From contig CANNZV010000426.1 of assembly GCA_947561585.1 (NCBI GenBank), positions 356,414-420,413 of the forward strand: a DNA stretch of 64,000 nucleotides. Reading direction: 5' to 3'. Positions 46,001-53,733 of the stretch are shown piece by piece (position 1 is the stretch's first letter; the number at the start of each line of letters is the position of its first letter). The notes beneath the pieces are model-generated. The model made no database searches. It saw nothing but the letters and a program-made list of their open reading frames with translations, and was not told the origin of the DNA. This DNA is from Caprella mutica (lineage: Eukaryota; Arthropoda; Malacostraca; Amphipoda; Caprellidae). The translations under genes were made by a program, and so were the position numbers.

Positions 46001-46295
46001 TATTTATTTGTATCTAATTTAACTCAAATAGTATGCTCTCTAAATGAAAATCGCAACAGTTCCATTTTAATGCTTCATTGCAATTGGGACAGAAATAACC
46101 GACCTTGTAACTAGTACGCATAATGAGAAGGTTACATAAGGACTTAAGTATAGTTTACTTTTACAGTAGATCACTGTTTCTTTTCCAGGCTCCAGTGCAG
46201 TGAATGGCTCCGTCTCTTCTGAAGAAGACTGCACGGACTCAGAGGGGAGTATGCAGGTGGACAACTCTGATGAAGAAACAAATGAGTCTGAATAA
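36864..46295 (+). CDS. WDR43: WDR43/UTP5-type WD40 and Utp12 nucleolar protein, first exon probably missing
   Basis: Ten exons (36864-37041, 40513-40742, 40933-41157, 41458-41628, 43730-43892, 44132-44434, 44609-44760, 45159-45303, 45376-45532, 46189-46295) join in frame to about 609 residues ending TAA. WD40 blades come first (YLATVGVDETVRIW; LLVLGTIDGRVILYDW; FTGHASPVNFLLS). A Utp12 domain follows, from SLPISILLKSLSTNEG through AVIPLLQYFNKHC to ASISKLFA, then an acidic tail. This layout is that of WDR43/Utp5, a t-UTP subcomplex member acting in the nucleolus on pre-rRNA transcription and small-subunit processing. The human protein is about 677 residues. The first exon shown starts inside a codon, so roughly 20 N-terminal residues are probably encoded upstream; alternatively an ATG at 36805 is in frame without splicing. 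Introns hold two huge minisatellites. Confidence 0.88.
37347..38749. repeat. 20-bp minisatellite in WDR43 intron, about 70 copies, 3' splice-site-like
   Basis: The unit ccccttgttttcttcctcag is almost all pyrimidine and ends in CAG or TAG on the sense strand of WDR43, like a 3' splice site. Variants (ttta for tttt, cctt for cctc) occur in blocks. A few units near 38540-38600 have an extra C. It lies in the intron between the exons ending at 37041 and starting at 40513. Long open frames are by-products. Confidence 0.96.
38750..39105. other. WDR43 intron, nothing seen
   Basis: This is unremarkable AT-rich intron between the 20-bp array and the TIR element. Confidence 0.4.
39106..39700. mobile_element. 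Decayed TIR element, possibly PIF/Harbinger-like, in WDR43 intron
   Basis: Ends carry ccacacactacacgagccga and, inverted, cacacactacacaatccacg, followed by gctcgg-rich arms. Inside, a broken frame reads AKQPRKRSKWCKS, then LLKRGELSHGQLIQ, then RLEPRDYAN across several stops. This resembles the N-terminal part of HARBI1-type nucleases, but the match is by eye and weak. Confidence 0.45.
39701..40512. other. WDR43 intron, nothing seen
   Basis: An open frame at 40117-40341 has no family resemblance and is not needed to keep the WDR43 frame. Confidence 0.4.
40513..40742 (+). CDS. WDR43: WDR43 exon: WD40 region
   Basis: The acceptor is ttttttttccag and the donor is TCACA/gtatgt. The exon encodes NSLLVLGTIDGRVILYDWTL, then TSIIYFWDVVSNNFS, matching the second and third blades of WDR43. 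The intron before it contains the 20-bp array and a decayed TIR element. Confidence 0.85.
40933..41157 (+). CDS. WDR43: WDR43 exon: WD40 region
   Basis: The acceptor is tctacttttcag and the donor is ATGTG/gtaagt. The exon encodes MCKLDSGQYAVASQSIEI, then KFTGHASPVNFLLSV (human has a closely similar FTGHATPV segment), and ends ILSASVNDSFVYM. A Trp codon is split by the intron. Confidence 0.88.
41458..41628 (+). CDS. WDR43: WDR43 exon: WD40 region; its donor seeds the 23-bp array
   Basis: The acceptor is ttggctggcag and the donor is CACAG/gtaaat. The exon encodes PYLTLKIGEGVTSVVCSERI and ends ILRLFYVNYHR. The last 12 exon bases plus the first 11 intron bases are the unit repeated about 68 times in the following intron. 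Confidence 0.85.
41617..43370. repeat. 23-bp minisatellite of WDR43 exon/intron junctions, about 68 regular copies
   Basis: The unit is caattaccacag/gtaaatattag: 12 bases from the end of the exon at 41458-41628 and 11 from the intron, with the genuine donor in the middle. Diverged copies fill 41629-41795 and regular copies run 41796-43370. Most units differ only at attacc versus atcacc; a few read accactgg, accacggg or tatcacc. CAG/GTAAAT is intact in nearly all. Confidence 0.96.
43730..43892 (+). CDS. WDR43: WDR43 exon: end of propeller region
   Basis: The acceptor is attgtttcag and the donor is ATT/gtgagt. The exon encodes VPSDDEDKAATPVVQVTSL, then DVIIAYGMGAALHFETI. It completes the split Arg from 41628 in frame, across the array-bearing intron. 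Confidence 0.82.
44132..44434 (+). CDS. WDR43: WDR43 exon: linker and start of Utp12 domain
   Basis: This exon is exactly 101 codons, with acceptor cttttattgtag and donor CAG/gtgaga. A basic linker (NKKLHGKRGRDEEEP) precedes SSLPISILLKSLSTNEG, which resembles the entry to the Utp12 domain. It ends CQTHLLLQ. Confidence 0.85.
44609..44760 (+). CDS. WDR43: WDR43 exon: Utp12 domain
   Basis: The acceptor is tttgttgccag and the donor is CACCT/gtaagt. The exon encodes ALHSDNQEMVTKVLWSKD, then STLAKLPVTAVIPLLQYFNK. The helical pattern is that of Utp12. The following intron holds a long foldback MITE. Confidence 0.88.
44823..45080. mobile_element. Foldback element, family F2 ends with F1-type core, in WDR43 intron
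   Basis: The outer arms share gttcctcctactttttccac and cgtgtgtacggccctt with the F2 element at 24655. The inner core is ataagaaaaaacgatat, then a palindrome (ggtatccatgat...) around tgcagg, as in the F1 copy at 20615. The arms span nearly the whole element. Confidence 0.8.
45159..45303 (+). CDS. WDR43: WDR43 exon: Utp12 domain, C-terminal helices
   Basis: The acceptor is tctctctgccag and the donor is GCT/gtgagt. The exon encodes YSYTLWMKELLLQHNAYISS and ends VRTASISKLFA. Confidence 0.86.
45376..45532 (+). CDS. WDR43: WDR43 exon: end of Utp12 and acidic stretch
   Basis: The acceptor is tcatttacag and the donor is AATG/gtgagg. The exon encodes LNSRLEMIKVQIEKTNVFN, then an acidic run (SEEEGDEEESDEEMM). 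Acidic C-termini are typical of WDR43. Confidence 0.86.
45925..46090. repeat. Fragment of a dispersed repeat in the last WDR43 intron
   Basis: Sequence from about aagcacaaaatttgaagata to ccattttaatgcttcattgc matches 47150-47310 and 51545-51700 with scattered changes. It is a third, older copy of part of the 1.9-kb repeat. Confidence 0.65.
46189..46295 (+). CDS. WDR43: WDR43 last exon: acidic tail and stop
   Basis: The acceptor is gtttcttttccag. The exon encodes SVSSEEDCTDSEG, then VDNSDEETNESE, and ends in TAA at 46293. The stop lies inside AATAAA (46291-46296). Confidence 0.85.
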
Positions 46296-46296
46296 A
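46291..46296 (+). promoter_or_regulatory. AATAAA overlapping the WDR43 stop codon
   Basis: The sequence GAATAAAAAG contains both the TAA stop (46293-46295) and a perfect poly(A) signal. If used, it would leave only a 10-30 nt 3' UTR. Confidence 0.4.
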
Positions 46297-46433
46297 AAGT
46301 TATTCTACATTAATTTAATTGACATAAACCTTATCAATTTCAAGTGAAGTAATTTTATGATAGGAGTAACTTCAAATTTAATACTTTAAATGGGCGATTT
46401 TCCTTTCTGACTGCTTCTTTCAGTCCCTCTTAT

Positions 46434-46562
46434 TTAATTTCCTTTCGAAATCAGCGATATGGCATTTGGTTCCGAAGCTGATGTTCAACCCCTACTAAAT
46501 GAGGGGTTGATAGTCAGCTTCGGAAACATAGACCACATCGCTGATTTCGAAAAGAAATTAAA
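46434..46562. repeat. Hairpin-forming inverted repeat, about 55-bp arms
   Basis: The arms taatttcctttcgaaatcag and ctgatttcgaaaagaaatta pair, continuing through gcttcgg to a short loop at caacccc...gggg. The right arm is the start of the repeat family also seen at 63598, so the left arm looks like an inverted duplication of it. Confidence 0.75.
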
Positions 46563-46578
46563 TACAAGAGACTGGAAA

Positions 46579-48490
46579 AATTAGTTGGAATGGAAAGTGG
46601 CTCTATAAAGCTACACTTACCAAGGAGTGTGACGAAAAGAAACACAATCACCGTTGGGTGCACTCACGAATGGGAGAGGTGATAGTAAATGAAGCCTATG
46701 AGCTTACCTAAAACAAAAATTTAATTTATTTATTGGACAACTGAACTAACAAAAACCTAAGAGGAAAATGAAGAGGTGATAGTAAATGAAGCTAAGAGTC
46801 TACCTAACACAAAATGTTAGACTTCGTAATTAAAAAGCATAACCCTAGCGCTGTGCTCTGAAACTGCAAAAAAAAAACGGATAATAAAAAATCCAAATTA
46901 TAACAGTTCGGGACCCAAGGGACATTCCATTCACCACAGACTGTATACTTTTAGTTGTAAGATCTTCAAACCGGATTGTTATTTTAAGGTAGTTTGTAAC
47001 CATAAAAGAAACTTAGCATTTTGGTGGCCTACAGATAATGTTTAGCATGTAGAATCATTTGAAAACAGGATCTATATATTGATGGAGCCACGAAAATCAT
47101 GTTTTTTTTGGACACAGCTGCAATAATATCTAGTTTTTGTAGTGTAACTCTTTGAGGCACAAGACTTCGAGTAAAGATAGTACCAAGTGACACAGAAATT
47201 TTTTATTAATATTTAAAATAATCAATTATATATTTGTATGTAATTTGATACACTAGTATGAGATATAAACGAAAATCGCAGCAAATCCATTTTAATGCTT
47301 CGTTAATCAATAATCAGTTTGCTTACTCATGAAGTTAGTCCGCACCTACTGTTTCTGTAAGGTACCTAATAGTATATTGAAAAGTAGAAAAAGGTACAGT
47401 AAAAACATTATACAATATGAATTTACATGAAAAGAAAGGAAAATAAATAAAGAACTAATTTGATTTAATATTTTCAAACCTGTACGAAAAGAAATCTTTT
47501 TAGGCAAGCTAATAAATCATATTGTTATTCGCATAACTCAAAAAGTCTTCAACAAAAATAGCTTGGAATTGGTGACAGGAATTTTGCCCGGCGGAATTTT
47601 CCCCGTGGTTTATATATTTATAGCTTTAAATTGGTAGATTGTAAATTAATGGTATAAAATGTGAAATGCAACTTACATAAATATAAGACGTTTTAATGTA
47701 ACTGTAATATATTGTACTAAAACAAGTTTTATTTAACCAATGTAAAATAGTCATGAAATTTAAAATAAAATGAATATGATTTTACTTAAAATAATTACAG
47801 AACATCTTATAAATTTGACTGTTGTATTTTTAGACAGTAGTTTAGTTTAAAATACTATATGGTTTACTATTTTTAAAATACTATTATTTAGTATTCTTAA
47901 CTGTTATTTGCAATTCACTTACGGCTTTGTTAACCTGTACAGTACTTCGTGACGAGATATGACTATATATGTTCATTAATATGTTCAATGATTTCATTAA
48001 CGATTTCATAGTTTTCAATCTTTCATTAAGAATTAATAGGATTTTTTAAAATAATGATATCTTTCCCACGTGAACTTGATATTATCGGCGCCATTGTGAA
48101 AGGGATAAGACAATAGCTGTAATAGCGCAAACTTCAGAAACCAAACGAATGAATTTTCATCCTACTTTTTCTAGTCGCATAATACCATTCATAATAACTG
48201 TTAAATAGTAACAGTTTGTTGAATTATTTTTAGTTAGGTTAACCTTACTTTTATCAATTACGGAGGAGATAAGTGAATTCTAAAAGAATGTTAGAATATA
48301 TCAATGTAAATGTATGATGTTCAGTAATTATCTTAAGTAAATTCATTTTATTTTAATTTCCGTGGCTAGTTAAGTTAAATTAAAACTATTTATATTCATG
48401 TAGATTGCATCTCGCATTTTAAACTTTTAACTTACAATTTACCCATTTAAACCTAGAAATATATAAACCACGGGGAAAATTTCGCCGGGC
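46579..48490. repeat. 1.9-kb direct repeat, left copy
   Basis: This stretch matches 50979-52898 from aattagttggaatggaaagt to the shared ccacggggaaaat block, with scattered substitutions and small indels. It contains a copy of the dispersed repeat (46600-46940) and ends in a 905-bp TIR element. The two copies face the same way. Confidence 0.88.
47586..48490. mobile_element. 905-bp TIR element, left copy
   Basis: Ends are gcccggcggaattttccccg and, inverted, gcccggcgaaattttccccg, extending about 55 bp inward (tggtttatatattt, then aaattggtag). The interior is AT-rich with no open frame. The class is unknown. Confidence 0.78.
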
Positions 48491-50568
48491 AAAAAAAAAC
48501 GGAGGGCTTTGTAGAACAGCTGTGGTATTGATTTTTCTTGGTGCAGGTATAGGGTTCGTAGGATTAGGAGTTTTTTTCGAGTGGTTTGAAGATCTGATCT
48601 GATTTGGTTGATGTCTATCGTACCTGTGGGTGGTGGTCTATTAATGACAGCTGAGCTGAAGTTCATGTGTTTGAATTCTGGGTTATGGCGTTCTATGTAG
48701 GCTCTTGCTTGGTTTCTGGTTATTCCCTGACGCTGTTGTATTGCTATTATTTCTTCCTCCCATCTGTACTCTCCGCAGTTTCTTGATACAGTGATGTGAT
48801 TTCCAGAGCAGTGATGACACAGAACATTTCCACTGTCACAATCATCTATGGTGTGTCCCACTGTGTCGCATTTAGCACAAACTACAGGGGAGTTGCATTT
48901 AGTTTTAGAGTGTCCGTATGTCAAACATCCTTTACAGAGTTGAGGGCGATTTTTGTATTCGTACACCTTAGTTAATGCTTGTTCGCCAGGTATAGACACA
49001 AAAGTGGGAACCTCAGGTTTGTTAAAGATGAGAAGAAGAGGGGTGGCTCGATGATTTTTTGATTTTATCCATGTAGCTCTAATAACATCAGAGATTGGAA
49101 GAATCTTAATTAAGTCAGCTTTAAATTTCTCGAAGTCGCTAATATCGTATTTGGATATATATGCAATTCCCTTTGGTCGGAGGTAACTATTGCCTTTTTT
49201 GACTTCAACAGGGGTTCCATCAATATTTGTGAGAGTTTGAATCTTTTCTTGTTGTTCCGGTGATTTGGTTTTGATGGTGAAGGTTGTGCTATTGAGTGAT
49301 CTGAAATCTTCGGGATCGTCACGCAAAAAGTTCTTGATGAATCTCTCGGCAGTCCATGGTTTAAGTTTCTTTTTGTTTTCGGGTGACAAATGAATTGTGA
49401 AAACTTCTGGTAGTGGTTGATATGATATGGTAGTGGTTTCATCTCCGTTCTCAATTTGGATGGCACGTTTAAAGCTGACTCTATGTTCATTTTGAATTCT
49501 CAAAATTTCACATTCTCTCATTTAACGGGAGCACTCTCGAAAGCCTGCTGGATGCTCTTCCTCACAGTGCAGGCATTTAGGCTCATCAGCAGGGCAATCA
49601 TCGTAGCTGTGTCCATCTGTTGATCATTTTCCACACACCACTTTCTCAGATCTGCATTTCTTTATTGTATGGCCGTATGCTTGGCATTTTTTGCATCTCA
49701 TAGGTTTGTTGTTGAATGGGTATATTTTAGTCTCTCCTGATAATCCTGGTAAGTAGATGCTATGAGGGGCGGTTCGTGATTCGTATGTTAGAATGAATGC
49801 TTTGGTGTCTGGGTTTTTGGTTCTTATGAATGAGGCTTGTTCTATGTTGATTAGATTTTCATGCTTTTCCTTCATCCATTCCTTCAGATCATTAAACGAT
49901 TCTTCGTCCAAATTCAAGTCTCTGAGGTAGATGATACCTCGACTATGGTTGAATGGTTCGTAGAATGTGATTTTGCATGGTTTATTGTTGATGGTGGACA
50001 GTTTGAGAAGGTTTTCTTTAGATGATTGAGAGTCTTATTTCTATACAGGCTATGAATGATGATTTGTTGATGCTGAAGATACTATTAAGTTGGATTTTTG
50101 TAATGGTGCTGATTTCTCTGTGGAGATCAAAGGCACTAATTGTTCTTTTTAGCTCACTCTCAAATTCAATTTAAATGTATTTTCTATTATCAGTAGTGCC
50201 AGGGAGTCTGAAATTTTTTTTCAGAATTTGTCTTTCTTCGGTTTTATTCTTCTTTTAGTCTTTTTGTCTGGTTGTTTGGTCTTGAAGTTATTGTCAGATA
50301 AAGTTTCGGCAATTAGGTTGTCTGACTCTCTGGATTTGGTTATTGTTTTGATGTTATTTACTATGGTTTGCATTTGAGAAAGCAGGTTTTCTAATGGAAC
50401 ACCATCTCCTTGTCTAGAGGAAGGCGTGTCCCCAGTCACACTGACAATCATTTTCTCAGAGGTGTCGTAATTATGTTCGGCATTCGAAAAACTACCAACT
50501 CGCTCTCTTTTTTCATTTTTGTTTGGGGTATGATTACCCTCACTATTTCTTTTATCCCCCATCTCCAA
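48439..50568 (-). pseudogene. Non-LTR retrotransposon ORF1 (gag-like) with duplicated zinc-knuckle module, broken
   Basis: Three open segments share one - strand frame: 50568-50221 (charged N-terminus), 49917-49624 and 49521-48439. Segment two ends in an in-frame TGA at 49624-49626, and a second stop, TAA, sits just before 49521. Module 1 has CKKCQAYGHTIKKC, a second knuckle whose second Cys codon is the TGA, and CLHCEEEHPAGFREC. Module 2 has CKGCLTYGHSKTKC, CAKCDTVGHTIDDC and CHHCSGNHITVSRNC. The region before each knuckle set resembles the RRM-like part of jockey/I-type ORF1 proteins, which bind element RNA. 50220-49920 is further decayed. The C-terminus runs into the 905-bp TIR element, and no ORF2 (endonuclease/reverse transcriptase) is present, so the copy is dead. 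Confidence 0.8.
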
Positions 50569-50978
50569 ATATTCTCCCCCTTACGGGGTGAGAATTTACA
50601 GAAAGGGAACTCTCTTTGGAGTATGAAAAAAGAATCCTATTTACAAAAAATATTATACTGATAAACAAAATGCCCCCAAACGATATTGGGGGGGGGGGGG
50701 GGGAGCCCCGTTAGTTATACCAAAGTGGAGAACAATCAAAGAAAATATAATAAAGGTGATGTTCTAAAGAAAATAGAGAAGAAAAAAATTTGGTACTTAA
50801 CAGTATCACCACGGGAGGGTGAGGTCTCCTGGATATACAAGTAATACAATTGTAATACAAATACACCCTATGTATCAAAACCTAGTCCCACCCGTAACCC
50901 TAAGTGATAACAGATAAGCAATAATTAATAATTTTTGATACCAATTCACAAAAGGTACGGGAATACTTGTTCCAAAAA
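50569..50978 (-). other. Probable 5' UTR of the non-LTR element, with a 16-G run
   Basis: This sequence lies upstream of the ORF1 start in element orientation. It contains an uninterrupted run of about 16 G at 50688-50703 (C on the element strand). No coding sequence is seen. Confidence 0.45.
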
Positions 50979-52898
50979 TTAGTTGGAATGGAAAGTGGCT
51001 CTATGAAGCTACACTTACCAAGGAGTGTGACGAAAAGAAACACAATCACCGTTGGGTGCACTCACGAATGGGAGAGGTGATAGTAAATGAAGCCTATGAG
51101 CTTACCTAAAACAAAAATTTAATTTATTTATTGGGCAACCGAACTAACAAAAACCTAAGAGGAAAATGAAGAGGTGATAGTAAATGAAGCTAAGAGTCTA
51201 CCTAACACAAAATGTTAGACTTCGTAATTAAAAAGCATAACCCTAGCGCTGTGCTCTTAAACTGCAAAAAAAAAACGGATAATAAAAAATCCAAATTATA
51301 ACAGTTCGGGACCCAAGGGACATTCCATTCACCACAGACTGTATACTTTTAGTTGTAAGATCTTCAAACCGGATTGTTATTTTAAGGTAGTTTGTAACCA
51401 TAAAAGAAACTTAGCATTTTGGTGGCCTACAGATAATGTTTAGCATGTAGAATCATTTGAAAACAGGACGTATTGATGGAGCCACGAAAATCATGTTTTT
51501 TTCTGGACACAGCTGCAATAATATCTAGTTTTTGTAGTGTAACTCTTTGAGGCACAAGACTTGGAGATAAAGATAGTACCAAGTGGCACAGACATTTTTT
51601 ATTAATATTTAAAATAATCAATTATGTATTTGTATGTAATTTAATACACTAGTATGAGATATAAACGAAAATCGCAGCAATTCCATTTTAATGCTTCGTT
51701 AATCAATAATCAGTTTGCTTACTCATGAAGTCATTCCGCACCTACTGTTTCTGTAAGGTACCTAATAGTATATTGAAAAGTAGAAAACGATACAGCAAAA
51801 ACATTATACAATATGAATTTACATGAAAAGAAAGGAAAATAAATAAAGAACTAATTTGATTTAATATTTTCAAACCTGTACGAAAAAAAAATCTTTTTAG
51901 GCAAGCTAATAAATTATCTTGTTATTCGCATAACTCAAAAAGTCTTCAGCAAAAATAGCTTTGAATTGGTGACAGGAATTTTTCCCGGCAGAATTTTCCC
52001 CGTTGATTATATATTTATAGCTTTAAATTGGTAGTTTGTAAATTAATGGTATAAAATGTGAAATGCAACTTACATAAATATAAGACGTTTTAATGTAACT
52101 TTAACATATTGTACTATAACAAGTTTTATTTAACCAATGTAAAATAGCCATGAAATTTAAAATAAAATGAATATGATTTTACTTAAAATAATTACAGAAC
52201 ATCTTATAAATTTGACTGTTGTATATTTAGACAGTAGTTTAGTTTAAAATACTATATGGTTTGCTATTTTTAAAGTACTATTATTTAGTATTCTTAACTG
52301 TTGTTTGCAATTCACTTAAACCTGTACAGTACTTGGTGACGAGATATGACTATATGTTCAATTGTTCATTAATATGTTCAATGATTTCATTAACGATTTC
52401 AATCTTTCATTAAGTATAAATAGGATTTTTTTAAATAATGGTATCTTTTCCACGTGAACTTGATATTATCGACGCCATTGTGAAAGGGATAAGACAATAG
52501 CTGTAATAGCGCAAACTTCAGAAACCAACTGATTACAACTGAATGAATTTTCATCCTACTTTTCCAAGTCGCATAATACCATTCATAATAACTGTTAAAT
52601 AGTAACAGTTTGTTGAATTATTGAAAATGTTGAATTATTGTTAGTTAGGTTAACCTTACTTTTATCAATTACGGAGATAAGTAAATTCTAAAAGAATGTT
52701 AGAATATATCAATTTATATGTATGATGTTCAGTAATTATCTTAAGTAAATTCATTTTATTTTAATTTCCGTGGCTAGTTAAGTTAAATTAAAACTATTTA
52801 TATTCATGTAGATTGCATCTCGCATTTTAAACTTTTAACTTACAATTTACCCATTTAAACCTAGAAATATATAATCCACGGGGAAAATTCCGACGTGC
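50979..52898. repeat. 1.9-kb direct repeat, right copy
   Basis: Same content and orientation as 46579-48490. It lacks the sequence left of aattagttgg, which in the left copy continues into the hairpin at 46434, so this edge is a junction. It includes the dispersed repeat (50985-51345) and a TIR element copy. Confidence 0.88.
51984..52898. mobile_element. 905-bp TIR element, right copy
   Basis: Ends are cccggcagaattttccccgt and, inverted, gcacgtcggaattttccccg. Just outside the right end a second TIR-like motif (ccgccggac) follows, so the true end may be a little further out. Confidence 0.72.
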
Positions 52899-52924
52899 AA
52901 AAATCCGCCGGACAAAAGTCCTAG

Positions 52925-53425
52925 AACCCTTGGAATTTGGTGGGACGATTGGTCAATGTCCGGGAACAATCTGATATAATTTTGGGAGCGATCCGGTCAA
53001 AGTCATTCATAATTTAATAACTCAACTTTGAACCAAATTGCCTGAAATTTGGAGGGACGATTATTCTATATCCAGTAACGATTTGGTAAGTTTTTGAGAC
53101 CGATCAGGTCAAAGGTCTAGTTCATTTATTCAAAAAGTATTCAACCAAATAGCCTGAAATTTGATGGAACGATTGGCCCGTATCCAGGAATCAATTTTTA
53201 TCATATTTTGGGAGTGATCAAGTCAAAAGTCAAGGTCATTTATGACTCGAATAGTATTCAACTAAAAATTGTTTGAAATTTGGTGGGACGATTGGTCAAT
53301 AACCAGGATCCATTTTATTAGATTAAGGGAAAGATCGGGCAAAGGTCATTTGTAACTCAAGACAAATTATTTGATGGTCAAGGTTATTTACGGCGGAGAA
53401 GATTTGCGCTCTACGAGAGTACGTC
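52925..53425. repeat. About 120-bp degenerate tandem repeat ending in a short GC-rich block
   Basis: About four units carry tgaaatttggtgggacgatt, then tttgggagcgatc, then gtcaaaggtc...ggtcattt. The array ends at cggcggagaagatttgcgct. A second array of this family lies at 62640-62950 in the same orientation. Confidence 0.75.
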
Positions 53426-53733
53426 ATTTAGTTACTTATAAGAATTCATTTAAATTGTGTATGCGTTTCTTTATCTTTATTCTTTTGGTACAATATTTAA
53501 TTGATTTATGTGAAAATCACCCCCATAAATAGTTTACTTATCTTTATTTGTCTGTCTGTGGTCTGTCACACTTACATAGGAATAGCATTTCAATAAATTT
53601 TTATATCGATTGACGTAATCATGATACGAGTTAATATCATCAGAATTTTAAATTCGTAAAATAAATTAATAATATTGACTTTTTATATCAAGATTCAGTT
53701 CTTGGTATCTAGAATACAATCACAAGTTACAAA

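Noticed and set aside
49624..49626. Selenocysteine at the TGA in the zinc knuckle
   Set aside because: No SECIS-like structure was recognised, a further TAA interrupts the same frame, and the copy has lost ORF2; mutation is the simpler explanation.
46579..52898. LTR retrotransposon reading of repeat-ORF-repeat
   Set aside because: The internal protein is a non-LTR type ORF1, no pol is present, no primer-binding site or TG..CA ends were seen, and both repeats contain an embedded TIR element at the same point.
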